Source: UCB2 sp964475735
Lineage (GTDB): Bacteria; Chloroflexota; Dehalococcoidia; Tepidiformales; Tepidiformaceae
Direction of reading: 5' to 3'
Assembly (NCBI GenBank): GCA_964475735.1
Contig: CAYYYI010000014.1
Span: 1-30,339 of the forward strand
Length of the DNA: 30,339 bases
The notes beneath the pieces were generated by a model. It saw only the letters and a program-made list of their open reading frames with translations. It was not told where the DNA came from and ran no database searches. This document shows positions 22,795 through 29,733 of the stretch, one piece after another. The position numbers were made by a program, and so were the translations under genes. The number at the start of each line of letters is the position of its first letter. Position 1 is the first letter of the stretch.

Positions 22795-23235
22795 TCAGAT
22801 GCCGATACGGAGCGGCATTCCGAGGTTCGCCGGCGCCGGCTCTTCGGGCAGCGTCACATCTTCACCTTTGACGTAGGCAGCGATTTCCTCAAGGCGCGAG
22901 CCAGGAGGGAAAATGCGCTCAACGCCGAGCGCCTGGAGTTGCCTGCTCTTCGCAGGCGGCACGATCCCGCCCACCACCACGCGCACGTGTTCCATGCCGC
23001 TCGAACGCAACAGGTCCATCAATGGAGCCACCACGGACACGGGCTCGCGGTCCATGATGCGATAGCCGATGAAGTCGGCGTCTTCCTGCGTCGCGACCTC
23101 GACGATGCCTGCAGCGGGCAGGAAGCCGCCAAGCACAACCTCGACGCCGGCATCGCGGAGCGCGCGGGAGACGGCGTAGTAGCCAGTGGTGTGCCCGCGA
23201 GAATCCGAAACCATCAGAAAGCGCACGCGGCCCAT
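22795..23235 (-). CDS. B12-binding small subunit of acyl-CoA mutase
   Basis: 146 aa cobalamin-binding Rossmann-like domain, a separate small subunit as in isobutyryl-CoA and hydroxyisobutyryl-CoA mutases. It starts VRFLMVSDSRGHTTGYYAVSRALRDAGVEVVLGGFL, where H15 is the expected cobalt-coordinating His. The base-off motif is normally D-x-H-x-x-G, but here the first position is Arg13 (RGHTTG), with Asp11 shifted two residues. VRVVVGGIVPPAKSRQLQALGVERIFPPGSRLEEI is the conserved C-terminal block (GG.iP......l...Gv..if.pGt). GGAGGGAA precedes the ATG. It lies 12 nt after the large subunit gene. Confidence 0.88.
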   Translation of the reverse strand: MGRVRFLMVSDSRGHTTGYYAVSRALRDAGVEVVLGGFLPAAGIVEVATQEDADFIGYRIMDREPVSVVAPLMDLLRSSGMEHVRVVVGGIVPPAKSRQLQALGVERIFPPGSRLEEIAAYVKGEDVTLPEEPAPANLGMPLRIGI

Positions 23236-23247
23236 ACAGGTTCCCTC

Positions 23248-24906
23248 CTAGTAGAACTGGTTGATGTAGAAACAGTGGCGGCGCTCGATCTCCTCCCAGC
23301 CTGCGACGGAGGCAAGCAGGGACGTGATTTCGCCGATGCTGAGGTAGGCCTTCACGGCCTCAACCACGGGCTCGACCAGGTTCTCCCGGTCGCGATAGGC
23401 CCGGGTGAGGCGCGCCCCGGCGGCTTCGACGGCGGCGGGGTCGCGCTCTTCTTTGACCTTCGCCAGCCGGGCCATCTGCTTTTGGCGCCAGGCGGGGTCA
23501 TACTCGAAGATCTCGTTTGCGGACAGGCCAATCTCCTCCTCCGCCTCTTCATCGAGCACGTGCTCATTCACTCCCACCATGGCGCGCTGGCCACGGTCGA
23601 TCTGGAGCTGGCGCCGGTAGCCTGCAAGGTCCGCGTCGGCGGACATCGATTCGAACGCCTGCCGGTCCGGGTACGACTCCAGGCGCGCAATCTCCTTGAG
23701 GACTTCGTCCTCAATCTGCTGCGTCAGCGCCTCGATCGCGTAGGAGCCGCCCAGGGGGTCGTTGACTGCAGTGACATCGGTCTCATCGGCAATGATCTGC
23801 TGAGTCCGGAGCGAGAGCGTGGCAGCCGCCTCGGTGGGGATGGCGAGCACCTCGTCGTAGGAGTTCACCGAAAGCGACTGGGCGCCGCCGAGAGCCGCCG
23901 CCAGCGCATGGACGGTGGCCCGGATTATGTTGTTCAGAGGCTGCTGCATGGTGAGGCTCAGCGCCGACGTTTGAACATGGAAGCGCATGACCTGCGCCCG
24001 CGGGTTGGTGGCGCCAAGGTCGCGCATAGCACGGGCCCAAACGCGCCGGGCTGCGCGGAACTTCGCCACCTCTTCGAGAAACTCGTTTTCGGCGCTGAAG
24101 AAGAAGGAGATGCGCGGGGCCACGGCGTCGATATCGAGACCGCGGCTGAGCGCGGCCCTTGCCGTGTAGCGCCCCATGAACACACCAAAGGCGACCTCCT
24201 GGACCGACGAGACGCCCTGGTCGCGGATGTTGCGGGCGGAGATGCTGGTGTGGTTCCACCGCGGCATCTCGCGAGTGCAGAACTCGATCACGTCGATGGT
24301 GTGGTTGCCACGCCGGGCGGGACCGTCGCCGCCCGGGGCGACAACATTCTGGATGGTGCCGCTGAGCTGGGCCCGGGGAATCCCCCGGCGGTCAGCCTCG
24401 GCCAGGATCATGGCGAAGACCGGGAGCGATGCCCCGATCTGGTTGATGGTCACGCCCGCCATGTCGATTCCGGCGAGCAGCGTCTCCATGTCGGCCAGGG
24501 TGTCGAGCCAGACTCCGCCGCGCCCCAAAACGCCCTCCGCGCGCGGATCGCTGGACTCGTAGGGCGCATAGCCCATACCACAGACGCTGAACCCGGTCTG
24601 GCCCTGGTCAAACAGGTAACGCAGGCGTTCGTTCGTCTCTTCGGCGGTGCCCACACCGATTACCTGGCGCCGGGTCCACCCTTTTCCCCGGTAACCGGTA
24701 GGCGTCGCGCCGCGGGTGAATGGGAAGCCCCCGGGAAATCCGAGGTCCGAGAGGTAGTCCAGGCCCGCTGTGTCGAGGGGCGTGTAAAGCGGCTTGAGAG
24801 GCGCGCCGTAGGTGGTCAGTCGCGGTTCGCTCTCGTTGCCGCCGAGAAGCGCCTCGTACTCCCGCTGGGCGCGGGCGAGATCGTCGAGAGGGGTCGTGGC
24901 TTGCAT
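23248..24906 (-). CDS. Acyl-CoA mutase large subunit (methylmalonyl-CoA mutase family), divergent
   Basis: B12-dependent carbon-skeleton mutase catalytic subunit, 552 aa, TIM barrel without the B12 domain. GYRGKGWTRRQVIGVGTAEETNERLRYL (71-98) matches the T-x-Y...WT-x-RQ block. LRTQQIIADETDVTAVNDPLGGSYAIEALT is strongly conserved. Substrate-contact segments deviate from methylmalonyl-CoA mutase: the H(R)GYDSDHP block is APYESSDP, TIQND...R-x-TYI-PP is TIQNVVAPGGDGPARRGN (184-201), and SISGYHM (Tyr/His active site) is SISARNI (221-227). A substrate other than methylmalonyl-CoA is therefore likely; isobutyryl-, 2-hydroxyisobutyryl- or longer-chain alkylmalonyl-CoA are candidates, none provable here. 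First gene of a minus-strand run through folC. Confidence 0.9.
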   Translation of the reverse strand: MQATTPLDDLARAQREYEALLGGNESEPRLTTYGAPLKPLYTPLDTAGLDYLSDLGFPGGFPFTRGATPTGYRGKGWTRRQVIGVGTAEETNERLRYLFDQGQTGFSVCGMGYAPYESSDPRAEGVLGRGGVWLDTLADMETLLAGIDMAGVTINQIGASLPVFAMILAEADRRGIPRAQLSGTIQNVVAPGGDGPARRGNHTIDVIEFCTREMPRWNHTSISARNIRDQGVSSVQEVAFGVFMGRYTARAALSRGLDIDAVAPRISFFFSAENEFLEEVAKFRAARRVWARAMRDLGATNPRAQVMRFHVQTSALSLTMQQPLNNIIRATVHALAAALGGAQSLSVNSYDEVLAIPTEAAATLSLRTQQIIADETDVTAVNDPLGGSYAIEALTQQIEDEVLKEIARLESYPDRQAFESMSADADLAGYRRQLQIDRGQRAMVGVNEHVLDEEAEEEIGLSANEIFEYDPAWRQKQMARLAKVKEERDPAAVEAAGARLTRAYRDRENLVEPVVEAVKAYLSIGEITSLLASVAGWEEIERRHCFYINQFY

Positions 24907-24993
24907 GGGAGTCTCGCAGAGTTAGATGGAGGACCGGAGCGCACGAGTCACCGGCGGAGATGGTGAATCCTCAGGAGCGGCGGCGACGGCGCG

Positions 24994-25011
24994 GTATGAC
25001 AGTCATCATAC
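24994..25011. promoter_or_regulatory. Inverted repeat in mutase-operon promoter region
   Basis: GTATGA-cagtca-TCATAC is a perfect 6-bp inverted repeat, with TGAC-A-GTCA nested inside. On the minus strand it contains TATGAT, a good -10 hexamer, about 100 nt upstream of the mutase large-subunit start. It could be a promoter with an overlapping operator. The rest of 24907-25037 shows no feature. Confidence 0.45.
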
Positions 25012-25037
25012 GCGCCTTGTCTGGCCGGGGGCGGGGC

Positions 25038-25466
25038 TCACCCGGCCGCGGAGGCAACCGGCTCGTAGCCAGGCACGAACTTGCGCCATTCGCTCTGGCT
25101 GCCCAGGTACTGGAAGAAGACGTGGTAGATGGAGACACGGGGTGGGGCCGGCTCATTCCGCAACGACATGCGGGCCTCGGCGGGAGTGCGCCCGGCTTTG
25201 CGGTGATTGCACGCCTTGCACGCGCTCACGAGGTTCTCCCATGTGTGGGGGCCGCCCCGGTGGCGCGGAATCACATGGTCGAGCGTGAGGTCGCGCGTCT
25301 CGCGGCCGCAGTACACGCACCGCCAGCCGTCACGGGAGAAGACCTCTTTGCGCGTGAGGCGCACCTTCGGACGGGGTCGGCGGATCATGTTTACGAGGCG
25401 GATGACGGAGGGGAGGGGGAAGGTGGTGCGGGCCGTGTGGAGCACTTCGCGGGCGTTTTCGAGCAC
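25038..25466 (-). CDS. HNH endonuclease, 5' end in gap
   Basis: 143 visible C-terminal residues; the N-terminus lies in the N gap. Domain order: PSVIRLVNMIRRPRPKVRLTRKEVFSRDGWRCVYCGRETRDLTLDHVIPRHRGGPHTWENLVSACKACNHRKAGRTP. This has two zinc-binding CxxC pairs (CVYC, CKAC), the catalytic DHV(I)P His and the closing N-x-x-H-K, characteristic of the widespread stand-alone HNH family in bacterial genomes. Role may be restriction or repair; unknown. It is divergent from thioredoxin across the gap. Confidence 0.9.
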   Translation of the reverse strand: MLENAREVLHTARTTFPLPSVIRLVNMIRRPRPKVRLTRKEVFSRDGWRCVYCGRETRDLTLDHVIPRHRGGPHTWENLVSACKACNHRKAGRTPAEARMSLRNEPAPPRVSIYHVFFQYLGSQSEWRKFVPGYEPVASAAG

Positions 25467-25566
25467 NNNNNNNNNNNNNNNNNNNNNNNNNNNNNNNNNN
25501 NNNNNNNNNNNNNNNNNNNNNNNNNNNNNNNNNNNNNNNNNNNNNNNNNNNNNNNNNNNNNNNNNN
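25467..25566. other. Assembly gap (100 N)
   Basis: Exactly 100 N. It removes the 5' ends of both the HNH endonuclease (minus) and the thioredoxin (plus). The true length is unknown. Confidence 0.99.
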
Positions 25567-25842
25567 AAGAGCGACCTGCCCGTGCTGGTCGATTTCTGGG
25601 CGCCGTGGTGCGGCCCCTGCCGCATGGTCGCCCCCATCGTCGAGGAGCTGAGCGATGAATATGCCGGCAAGGTGAGCTTCTTCAAGATGAACACCGACGA
25701 GAACCCGGCCGTGCCCAGCAAGTTCGGCATCCGCAGCATCCCGACCCTGCTCATTTTCAAGGGCGGTGAGCTGAAGGGGTCGATCGTTGGATTCCGGCCG
25801 AAGAGCGAACTGAAGAAGCGGCTCGAAGAGGCCCTGGTCTAA
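25567..25842 (+). CDS. trxA: Thioredoxin, 5' end in gap
   Basis: 91 visible residues. LVDFWAPWCGPCRMVAPIVEEL carries the WCGPC active site, followed by FFKMNTDENPAVPSKFGIRSIPTLLIFKGGE with the cis-Pro loop (SIPT) and a final amphipathic helix. Only about 15-20 N-terminal residues are missing. Disulfide reductant for ribonucleotide reductase and other targets, recycled by the reductase 108 nt downstream. A hairpin terminator lies between the two genes. Confidence 0.95.
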   Translation, partial: KSDLPVLVDFWAPWCGPCRMVAPIVEELSDEYAGKVSFFKMNTDENPAVPSKFGIRSIPTLLIFKGGELKGSIVGFRPKSELKKRLEEALV

Positions 25843-25886
25843 CGGGGCCGCCCGGCGAAGGCCCGGCGCCAGACATGCGAAGCGTG

Positions 25887-25909
25887 AGGCGGCCCCTGTG
25901 GCCGCCTTT
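25887..25909 (+). terminator. Rho-independent terminator-like hairpin after thioredoxin
   Basis: AGGCGGCC-cctgt-GGCCGCCT: a perfect 8-bp stem followed by TTTC, 44 nt after the thioredoxin stop codon and 41 nt before trxB. The T-run is short. Confidence 0.65.
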
Positions 25910-25950
25910 CGCGTCCGCCGGGGAAGGCAGCACAGGGAGGACATCACCCC

Positions 25951-26886
25951 ATGCAGGATCTCGACGTCGCGATCGTGGGCGCGGGCGGAGCGGGCTTGAC
26001 GGCCGCCATCTACACGGCGCGCGCCCGAAGGCGAACGGCTGTGTTCGAGCGGCTTGTGACCGGCGGGCAGATAGCGACGACTGACATCGTCGAGAACTAC
26101 CCCGGGTTCCCGCAGGGCGCGAACGGCTTCGACCTCGCCCAATTGATGCTCCAGCAGGCGGAGAAGTTTGGCGCGCAGGTCAACTACGAGGGGGTGGAGT
26201 CTCTCGCCCGCGAAAACGATGATCAGTTCATCCTCAGCACCGGGGCCGAGCAGTACCGGGCCCGGGCCGTCATCGTCACGGCGGGCGCAGACTACGCGAA
26301 GCTCGGCGTTCCGGGCGAAGCGGAGCTGACCGGCCGGGGCGTTAGCTACTGCGGGACATGCGATGCGGCCTTCTTCCAGGGCCAGGAGGTGGCTGTCATC
26401 GGCGGCGGCGACTCGGCGCTCGACGAAGGCCTGTTCGTCACGCGCTTCGCGAGCAAGGTCCACATCATCCATCGGCGCGACCAGTTGCGGGCGAGCGCCG
26501 TGCTCCAGGAGCGCGCCTTCGCCAACCCCCGCATCGATTTCACCTGGAACACGGTCGTCGAGCGAATCGAGGGCGACGGCCAGGTGGAGAGCATCCAACT
26601 GCGCAACACGGTGACCGGCGAGACGTGGCCGATGGCGGTCTCAGGGGTGTTCATCTTCGTCGGGCAGATCCCGAACAGCCATCTCCTCAAGGGTCTGGTG
26701 GAGCTTGATGCCGGGGGACACGCCATTGTCGACCTGGGCATGAGGACCGCTCTGCCCGGCCTGTTCGTGGCGGGAGACGTGCGCACAGGCGCTGCGCGGC
26801 AACTGGTGAGCGCCTGCGGCGACGGCGCCACCGCGGCGATCTCGGCCGAGCACTATCTCGCCGAGCGATGGCCTGCCGGGGAATAG
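25951..26886 (+). CDS. trxB: Thioredoxin reductase (NADPH, FAD)
   Basis: 311 aa, low-molecular-weight bacterial type. FAD GxGxxG: VGAGGAGLTAAIYTARA (9-25). GGQIATTDIVENYPGFP is the family marker. Redox-active disulfide CGTC at 134-137 (YCGTCDAAFF; CATC is more usual). NADPH site: IGGGDSALDEGLF (150-162) and HRRDQLRAS (174-182), whose two Arg indicate NADPH. The C-terminal FAD block is GLFVAGDVRTGAARQLVSACGDGATAA. AGGGAGG lies 9 nt before ATG. It would serve the thioredoxin upstream and possibly the FrnE-like selenoprotein. Confidence 0.96.
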   Translation: MQDLDVAIVGAGGAGLTAAIYTARARRRTAVFERLVTGGQIATTDIVENYPGFPQGANGFDLAQLMLQQAEKFGAQVNYEGVESLARENDDQFILSTGAEQYRARAVIVTAGADYAKLGVPGEAELTGRGVSYCGTCDAAFFQGQEVAVIGGGDSALDEGLFVTRFASKVHIIHRRDQLRASAVLQERAFANPRIDFTWNTVVERIEGDGQVESIQLRNTVTGETWPMAVSGVFIFVGQIPNSHLLKGLVELDAGGHAIVDLGMRTALPGLFVAGDVRTGAARQLVSACGDGATAAISAEHYLAERWPAGE

Positions 26887-26908
26887 TTCCAGTTCTGACT
26901 GGTTATGC

Positions 26909-26914
26909 TACCCT
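26909..26914 (+). promoter_or_regulatory. -10 box TACCCT, leaderless promoter candidate
   Basis: TACCCT (fits TANNNT) ends 6 nt before ATG26921, the same spacing as the three TACAAT boxes in the window. A small inverted repeat CCAGT-tctg-ACTGG (26889-26902) lies just upstream. Confidence 0.4.
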
Positions 26915-26920
26915 ATCGCC

Positions 26921-27223
26921 ATGCCACTCTATGAGTTCATGTGCCCCACATGCGGAGCTCGCGAAGAGGTCTTCACGCGCTCTGTCGCCGAAAGCGTAGC
27001 GCCGCCCGCGTGCCCCGGCGGGATCTCTCGAACGGGCCATGAAATGAAGCGCGTAGTCAGCGCCTTCGCCCGCCACATGACGACGGCCGATCAGATCGCC
27101 GAAGCGGAGGCAAAGTTCGGGAAACAGGTGGACGCAGCGATGGGTAAGGATCCGGACGTGGGCCGTTTTGCGCGCCGCTACGACGAACTTGCCAAAGGAC
27201 TCCCGGCCGCCCGCGACTCCTGA
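26921..27223 (+). CDS. FmdB-family zinc-ribbon regulatory protein
   Basis: 100 aa. MPLYEFMCPTCGAREEVF is the canonical start of FmdB/CxxC_CXXC_SSSS proteins, and EMKRVVSAFA is the canonical Ser-containing segment. Only the first Cys pair (CPTC) is intact: where the second CPxCG is expected the sequence reads CPGGISRTGH, so the site would need Cys plus His, or may not bind zinc. The C-terminal half is a charged helical tail. The gene ends 46 nt inside the oppositely oriented membrane-protein frame. Confidence 0.8.
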   Translation: MPLYEFMCPTCGAREEVFTRSVAESVAPPACPGGISRTGHEMKRVVSAFARHMTTADQIAEAEAKFGKQVDAAMGKDPDVGRFARRYDELAKGLPAARDS

Positions 27224-27968
27224 GCGGTGCTCCCGGGCTCCCCGGCGGTGTGTGAAGCACGCAGCGTCCCTTCGCGGGCGGCGAGGCAGAGCGCCGCCAT
27301 TCCCGCCACCACCAGGCCCGTCTGGTAGGTGCTGTGCAGGCCAATGCCCCCCGTGATGAGCAGAACGAACCCGGCAAGTGCGACCATCCGGCGCTGGCCA
27401 AGCAGGCCGAGGGCGGTGGCCAGCAGCGTCGCAGCCCCCACGGCGTAGGCGATGGCGGGCAGAGTGCCGGCCAGCCCTTCGTTCCAGAGCAGAAGGATCT
27501 TCGTGGTGGAGCCGTTGCCGAGCAGGGCGCCGAACATCACCAGTCCGGCCACCGCGGAAGGGGCCGCTGCGAGGCGCGACGGGCGCGCGGCGAAGCCGAA
27601 CGGGGCGGCAATCGCAAAGGCGAGGGCCATCCACTCGGCGCCCCAGAGCAGCCAGCGCGTTTCGTAGGAGCCGTATCCCTGGGAAGCGGCGTCCTGCAGC
27701 ATGGCGCTGGTTCCCTGGAGCGCGAAGGCGGCCGCGAACCCGCCGANNNNNNNNNNNNNNNNNNNNNNNNNNNNNNNNNNNNNNNNNNNNNNNNNNNNNN
27801 NNNNNNNNNNNNNNNNNNNNNNNNNNNNNNNNNNNNNNNNNNNNNNGTGAAGGTGCGGAGGATGAGAAGCTCAATCGCGGAAGCAATGGCAAGCCCGGCG
27901 AGCACAAGCTCGAGGCGGAGGGGCGGCGCCGCCGCCCCCGGACCCGCTGACCGGGCTTCTCGCGCCAT
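27178..27968 (-). CDS. Multi-pass membrane protein of unknown function, interrupted by gap
   Basis: Split by the 100-N gap; the two halves are in different frames relative to the spacer, which is expected if the true gap is not 100 nt. The N-terminal piece (27968-27847) has a membrane helix, LRLELVLAGLAIASAIELLIL. The C-terminal piece (27746-27178) has about five more (WMALAFAIAAPFGFAA, VAGLVMFGALLG, IAYAVGAATLLATALGLLG, MVALAGFVLLITGGIGL, LVVAGMAALCLAA) and a hydrophilic tail. ATG27968 overlaps the TGA of the haem subunit gene by one base (TGATG), so translation is coupled to the molybdoenzyme genes, suggesting a membrane partner of that complex. No family recognised. It overlaps the FmdB-like gene's 3' end. 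Confidence 0.7.
27747..27846. other. Assembly gap (100 N)
   Basis: Exactly 100 N inside the membrane-protein gene. True length unknown. Confidence 0.99.
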
Positions 27969-28942
27969 CACGCAGACTGCTTCCCTTCATGGAGGCCGTA
28001 CAGGCCGAGAGCAATGCCGCCGCCGCCAATCACAAGGAGTGCGCCCGCGGCGAGGGCAAGCACCAGCCAGTGGCTGCCTTCGGCCTCCGGAATGGCGGCG
28101 CCCGAGATGCTGAGCGTCATGAACTGGGAGACAGACTTGCGGCCGTTGCGGTCGCCTTCGCTCCCGTTCCATACGGCCAGGGCGATGTCGGTGTTTGTCC
28201 CGGCTGCGAACGACGCCTGGTCGTCGGCGGCGCCGGCGAACGGGCGAGCGAAAACGACCGACCAGCGGCCGTCCTTGTACTCGCCTTTGCCCAGCACGTC
28301 CTGGGTCTCAGCCGGGCTGAGCGTGCCGAAGGCTACGGCGACAAGGTTCTGGACCGGCCCCTGCTTCGGATTGGCGTAAGGGTTGCCAGCGGCGCGGGCG
28401 GTGTAGAAGAGGTCGTCCTTCGTTGGGTACATGTCGACCAGGGTGTTGGCATAGAGCTCGTTCGGATCGCCGAGCGAATCGGAGCGCCATTGCCAGATGT
28501 TGACTCCCATGTCGGCCTGGCCCATGCAGACCGACGGCACGGACGTGGCCGATTTTGCGGGGAACTCGAGCGCAGCCGCGTCGGCGAACTGCTCCACCTT
28601 GAAGGCCGAGTCGTCCTGCGTCGAGTCTTCCCACTCAAGGCGAACGTAGAGGGTGTTGTTGAAGTGAAGCGCCCTCGCCCAGACCACCGGGACGCTGCCG
28701 CCACCGGCGGCGTAGGAGCCTGCCTGCGCGGTGAGCGGGGCCTGGATGAACTGGGCACGCCCCCAGATCTCGTTGGCGGGATCGAGGCCGGGGTCTGCGT
28801 CGGCCTGCCAGGCCGTGAGCGTGAGCGTCTGTGACGCCGCCGGGTTGGCCCCGGCAAGCTGCAGCAGGCCCGCCGTCAGAAGCACCGCCGCAAGCCCGGC
28901 AAACGTAATCACGCGCCTGGGAAGGTAGTGGAAGAACCTCAT
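27968..28942 (-). CDS. Haem-b gamma subunit, ethylbenzene dehydrogenase/DMSO-reductase type II family
   Basis: 324 aa from ATG28942 (GAGG about 9 nt upstream); the frame extends to 29020 but starts inside the TorD gene. Signal/anchor at about residues 10-37, then a beta-sandwich domain (LTLTAWQADADPGLDPANEIWGRAQFIQAPLTAQ..., HFNNTLYVRLEWEDSTQDD, GKGEYKDGRWSVVFARPF) typical of EbdC/SerC/DdhC-type subunits, which bind haem b through Met and Lys. Candidates include the Met in PSVCMGQADMGVNIWQWR and a Lys in LGKGEYKDGRW. A C-terminal membrane helix (HWLVLALAAGALLVIGGGGIALGLYGL) anchors it outside the membrane, unlike soluble EbdC. Follows TorD by 4 nt. Confidence 0.85.
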   Translation of the reverse strand: MRFFHYLPRRVITFAGLAAVLLTAGLLQLAGANPAASQTLTLTAWQADADPGLDPANEIWGRAQFIQAPLTAQAGSYAAGGGSVPVVWARALHFNNTLYVRLEWEDSTQDDSAFKVEQFADAAALEFPAKSATSVPSVCMGQADMGVNIWQWRSDSLGDPNELYANTLVDMYPTKDDLFYTARAAGNPYANPKQGPVQNLVAVAFGTLSPAETQDVLGKGEYKDGRWSVVFARPFAGAADDQASFAAGTNTDIALAVWNGSEGDRNGRKSVSQFMTLSISGAAIPEAEGSHWLVLALAAGALLVIGGGGIALGLYGLHEGKQSA

Positions 28943-28946
28943 GTTT

Positions 28947-29723
28947 CTAACCTCGTTCCACCGGGATTTCGTCGAACCTGATGACCGGGCAGCCGGCCTC
29001 GCCGCCGCAGCTCCCGTCATCCATTTCGGGCCACGCCAGCAGCGGCTCGTCTATCACCCTGATCGGCTCCACTCCCAGCCGCTCGCAGTCATCCATCAGC
29101 CAGGCGGCCAGCGCCTTACCAGCCGAGGCGAAGAACGTATCGCTTTCGGCCTGGGCTTCGATCCGCCGACCCAGCGCGGGCCCCCAGCACCCAAGGTGCT
29201 CCTTAAGAAACAACGCCTGCGCCTCGCGAGCCATCTCCACATTCTCGGAGCCAAGCTTCTCCAGGGCATATGCTTCCTTGAGCGCGAGAAAGCCCATGAA
29301 CTCCAGTTCGGTCGTGATGTGGTCGGGCCTCTCATACTGGCGCCCTCCCACGTTGAGCCCGTGTGCCCGGTAGAAACCGGCAACGTCGGCCATAGCGTGA
29401 GCTTGCTGGAACACATCGCGGCAATTGTAGGCAGTCTCGTAGTCAGGACAGTCGGCCGAGACTGTCATTGTGAAGATTGCCGCATGAGCCTCGCGCATCT
29501 CGTCCAACGGGCGGTCCACAAGCCTCAGTGCTTCGCGGAGACCACTGGGGACCCCTTCATCACCATCCAGCCCCCCAAGTGCTGGCGCAATCTGCTCACG
29601 CATTACGGTCTGGTGCTCCGGGCTCGGATAGGCGACCGCGCGACTCAGGAACGAGTAAATGAGGCTGCGCGACACCGCAGTCTGCCACTGCGGAGATTTC
29701 GTGACCGGCTTCATAGCCTTCAT
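28947..29723 (-). CDS. TorD/DmsD-type molybdoenzyme assembly chaperone
   Basis: 258 aa, all-helical TorD family (NarJ/DmsD/EbdD-like). SRSLIYSFLSRAVAYPSPEH opens the fold, followed by LDEMREAHAAIFTMTVSADCPDYETAYNCRDVFQQAHAMADVAGFYRAHGL, the conserved central block (normally Y..lF.......y.E..y......q..........Yr..G). DHITTELEFMGFLALKEAYA (usually PDHl..EL.Fm..L..KE) confirms it. Such chaperones insert the molybdenum cofactor and guard the Tat-exported catalytic subunit, here presumably upstream of the window. AGGAGA lies 8-9 nt before ATG. The Cys-containing tail (SCGGEAGCPVIRFDEI) is unusual. Confidence 0.88.
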   Translation of the reverse strand: MKAMKPVTKSPQWQTAVSRSLIYSFLSRAVAYPSPEHQTVMREQIAPALGGLDGDEGVPSGLREALRLVDRPLDEMREAHAAIFTMTVSADCPDYETAYNCRDVFQQAHAMADVAGFYRAHGLNVGGRQYERPDHITTELEFMGFLALKEAYALEKLGSENVEMAREAQALFLKEHLGCWGPALGRRIEAQAESDTFFASAGKALAAWLMDDCERLGVEPIRVIDEPLLAWPEMDDGSCGGEAGCPVIRFDEIPVERG

Positions 29724-29733
29724 CCCGGCTCTC

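Noticed and set aside
23772..23785. Third copy of the palindrome (TGACATCGGTCTCA, 12 of 14 matches)
   Set aside because: It lies inside a highly conserved coding block of the mutase (ETDVTAV) and lacks symmetry in the right arm, so chance is the simplest explanation.
22678..24966. Long plus-strand open frame (762 aa) opposite the mutase genes
   Set aside because: It is antisense to three well-supported genes, has no recognisable domain, and is His/Arg/Gly/Ala-rich as expected from high-GC third-position shadowing. The long frames at 6872-9169 and 13165-14892 are rejected for the same reason.
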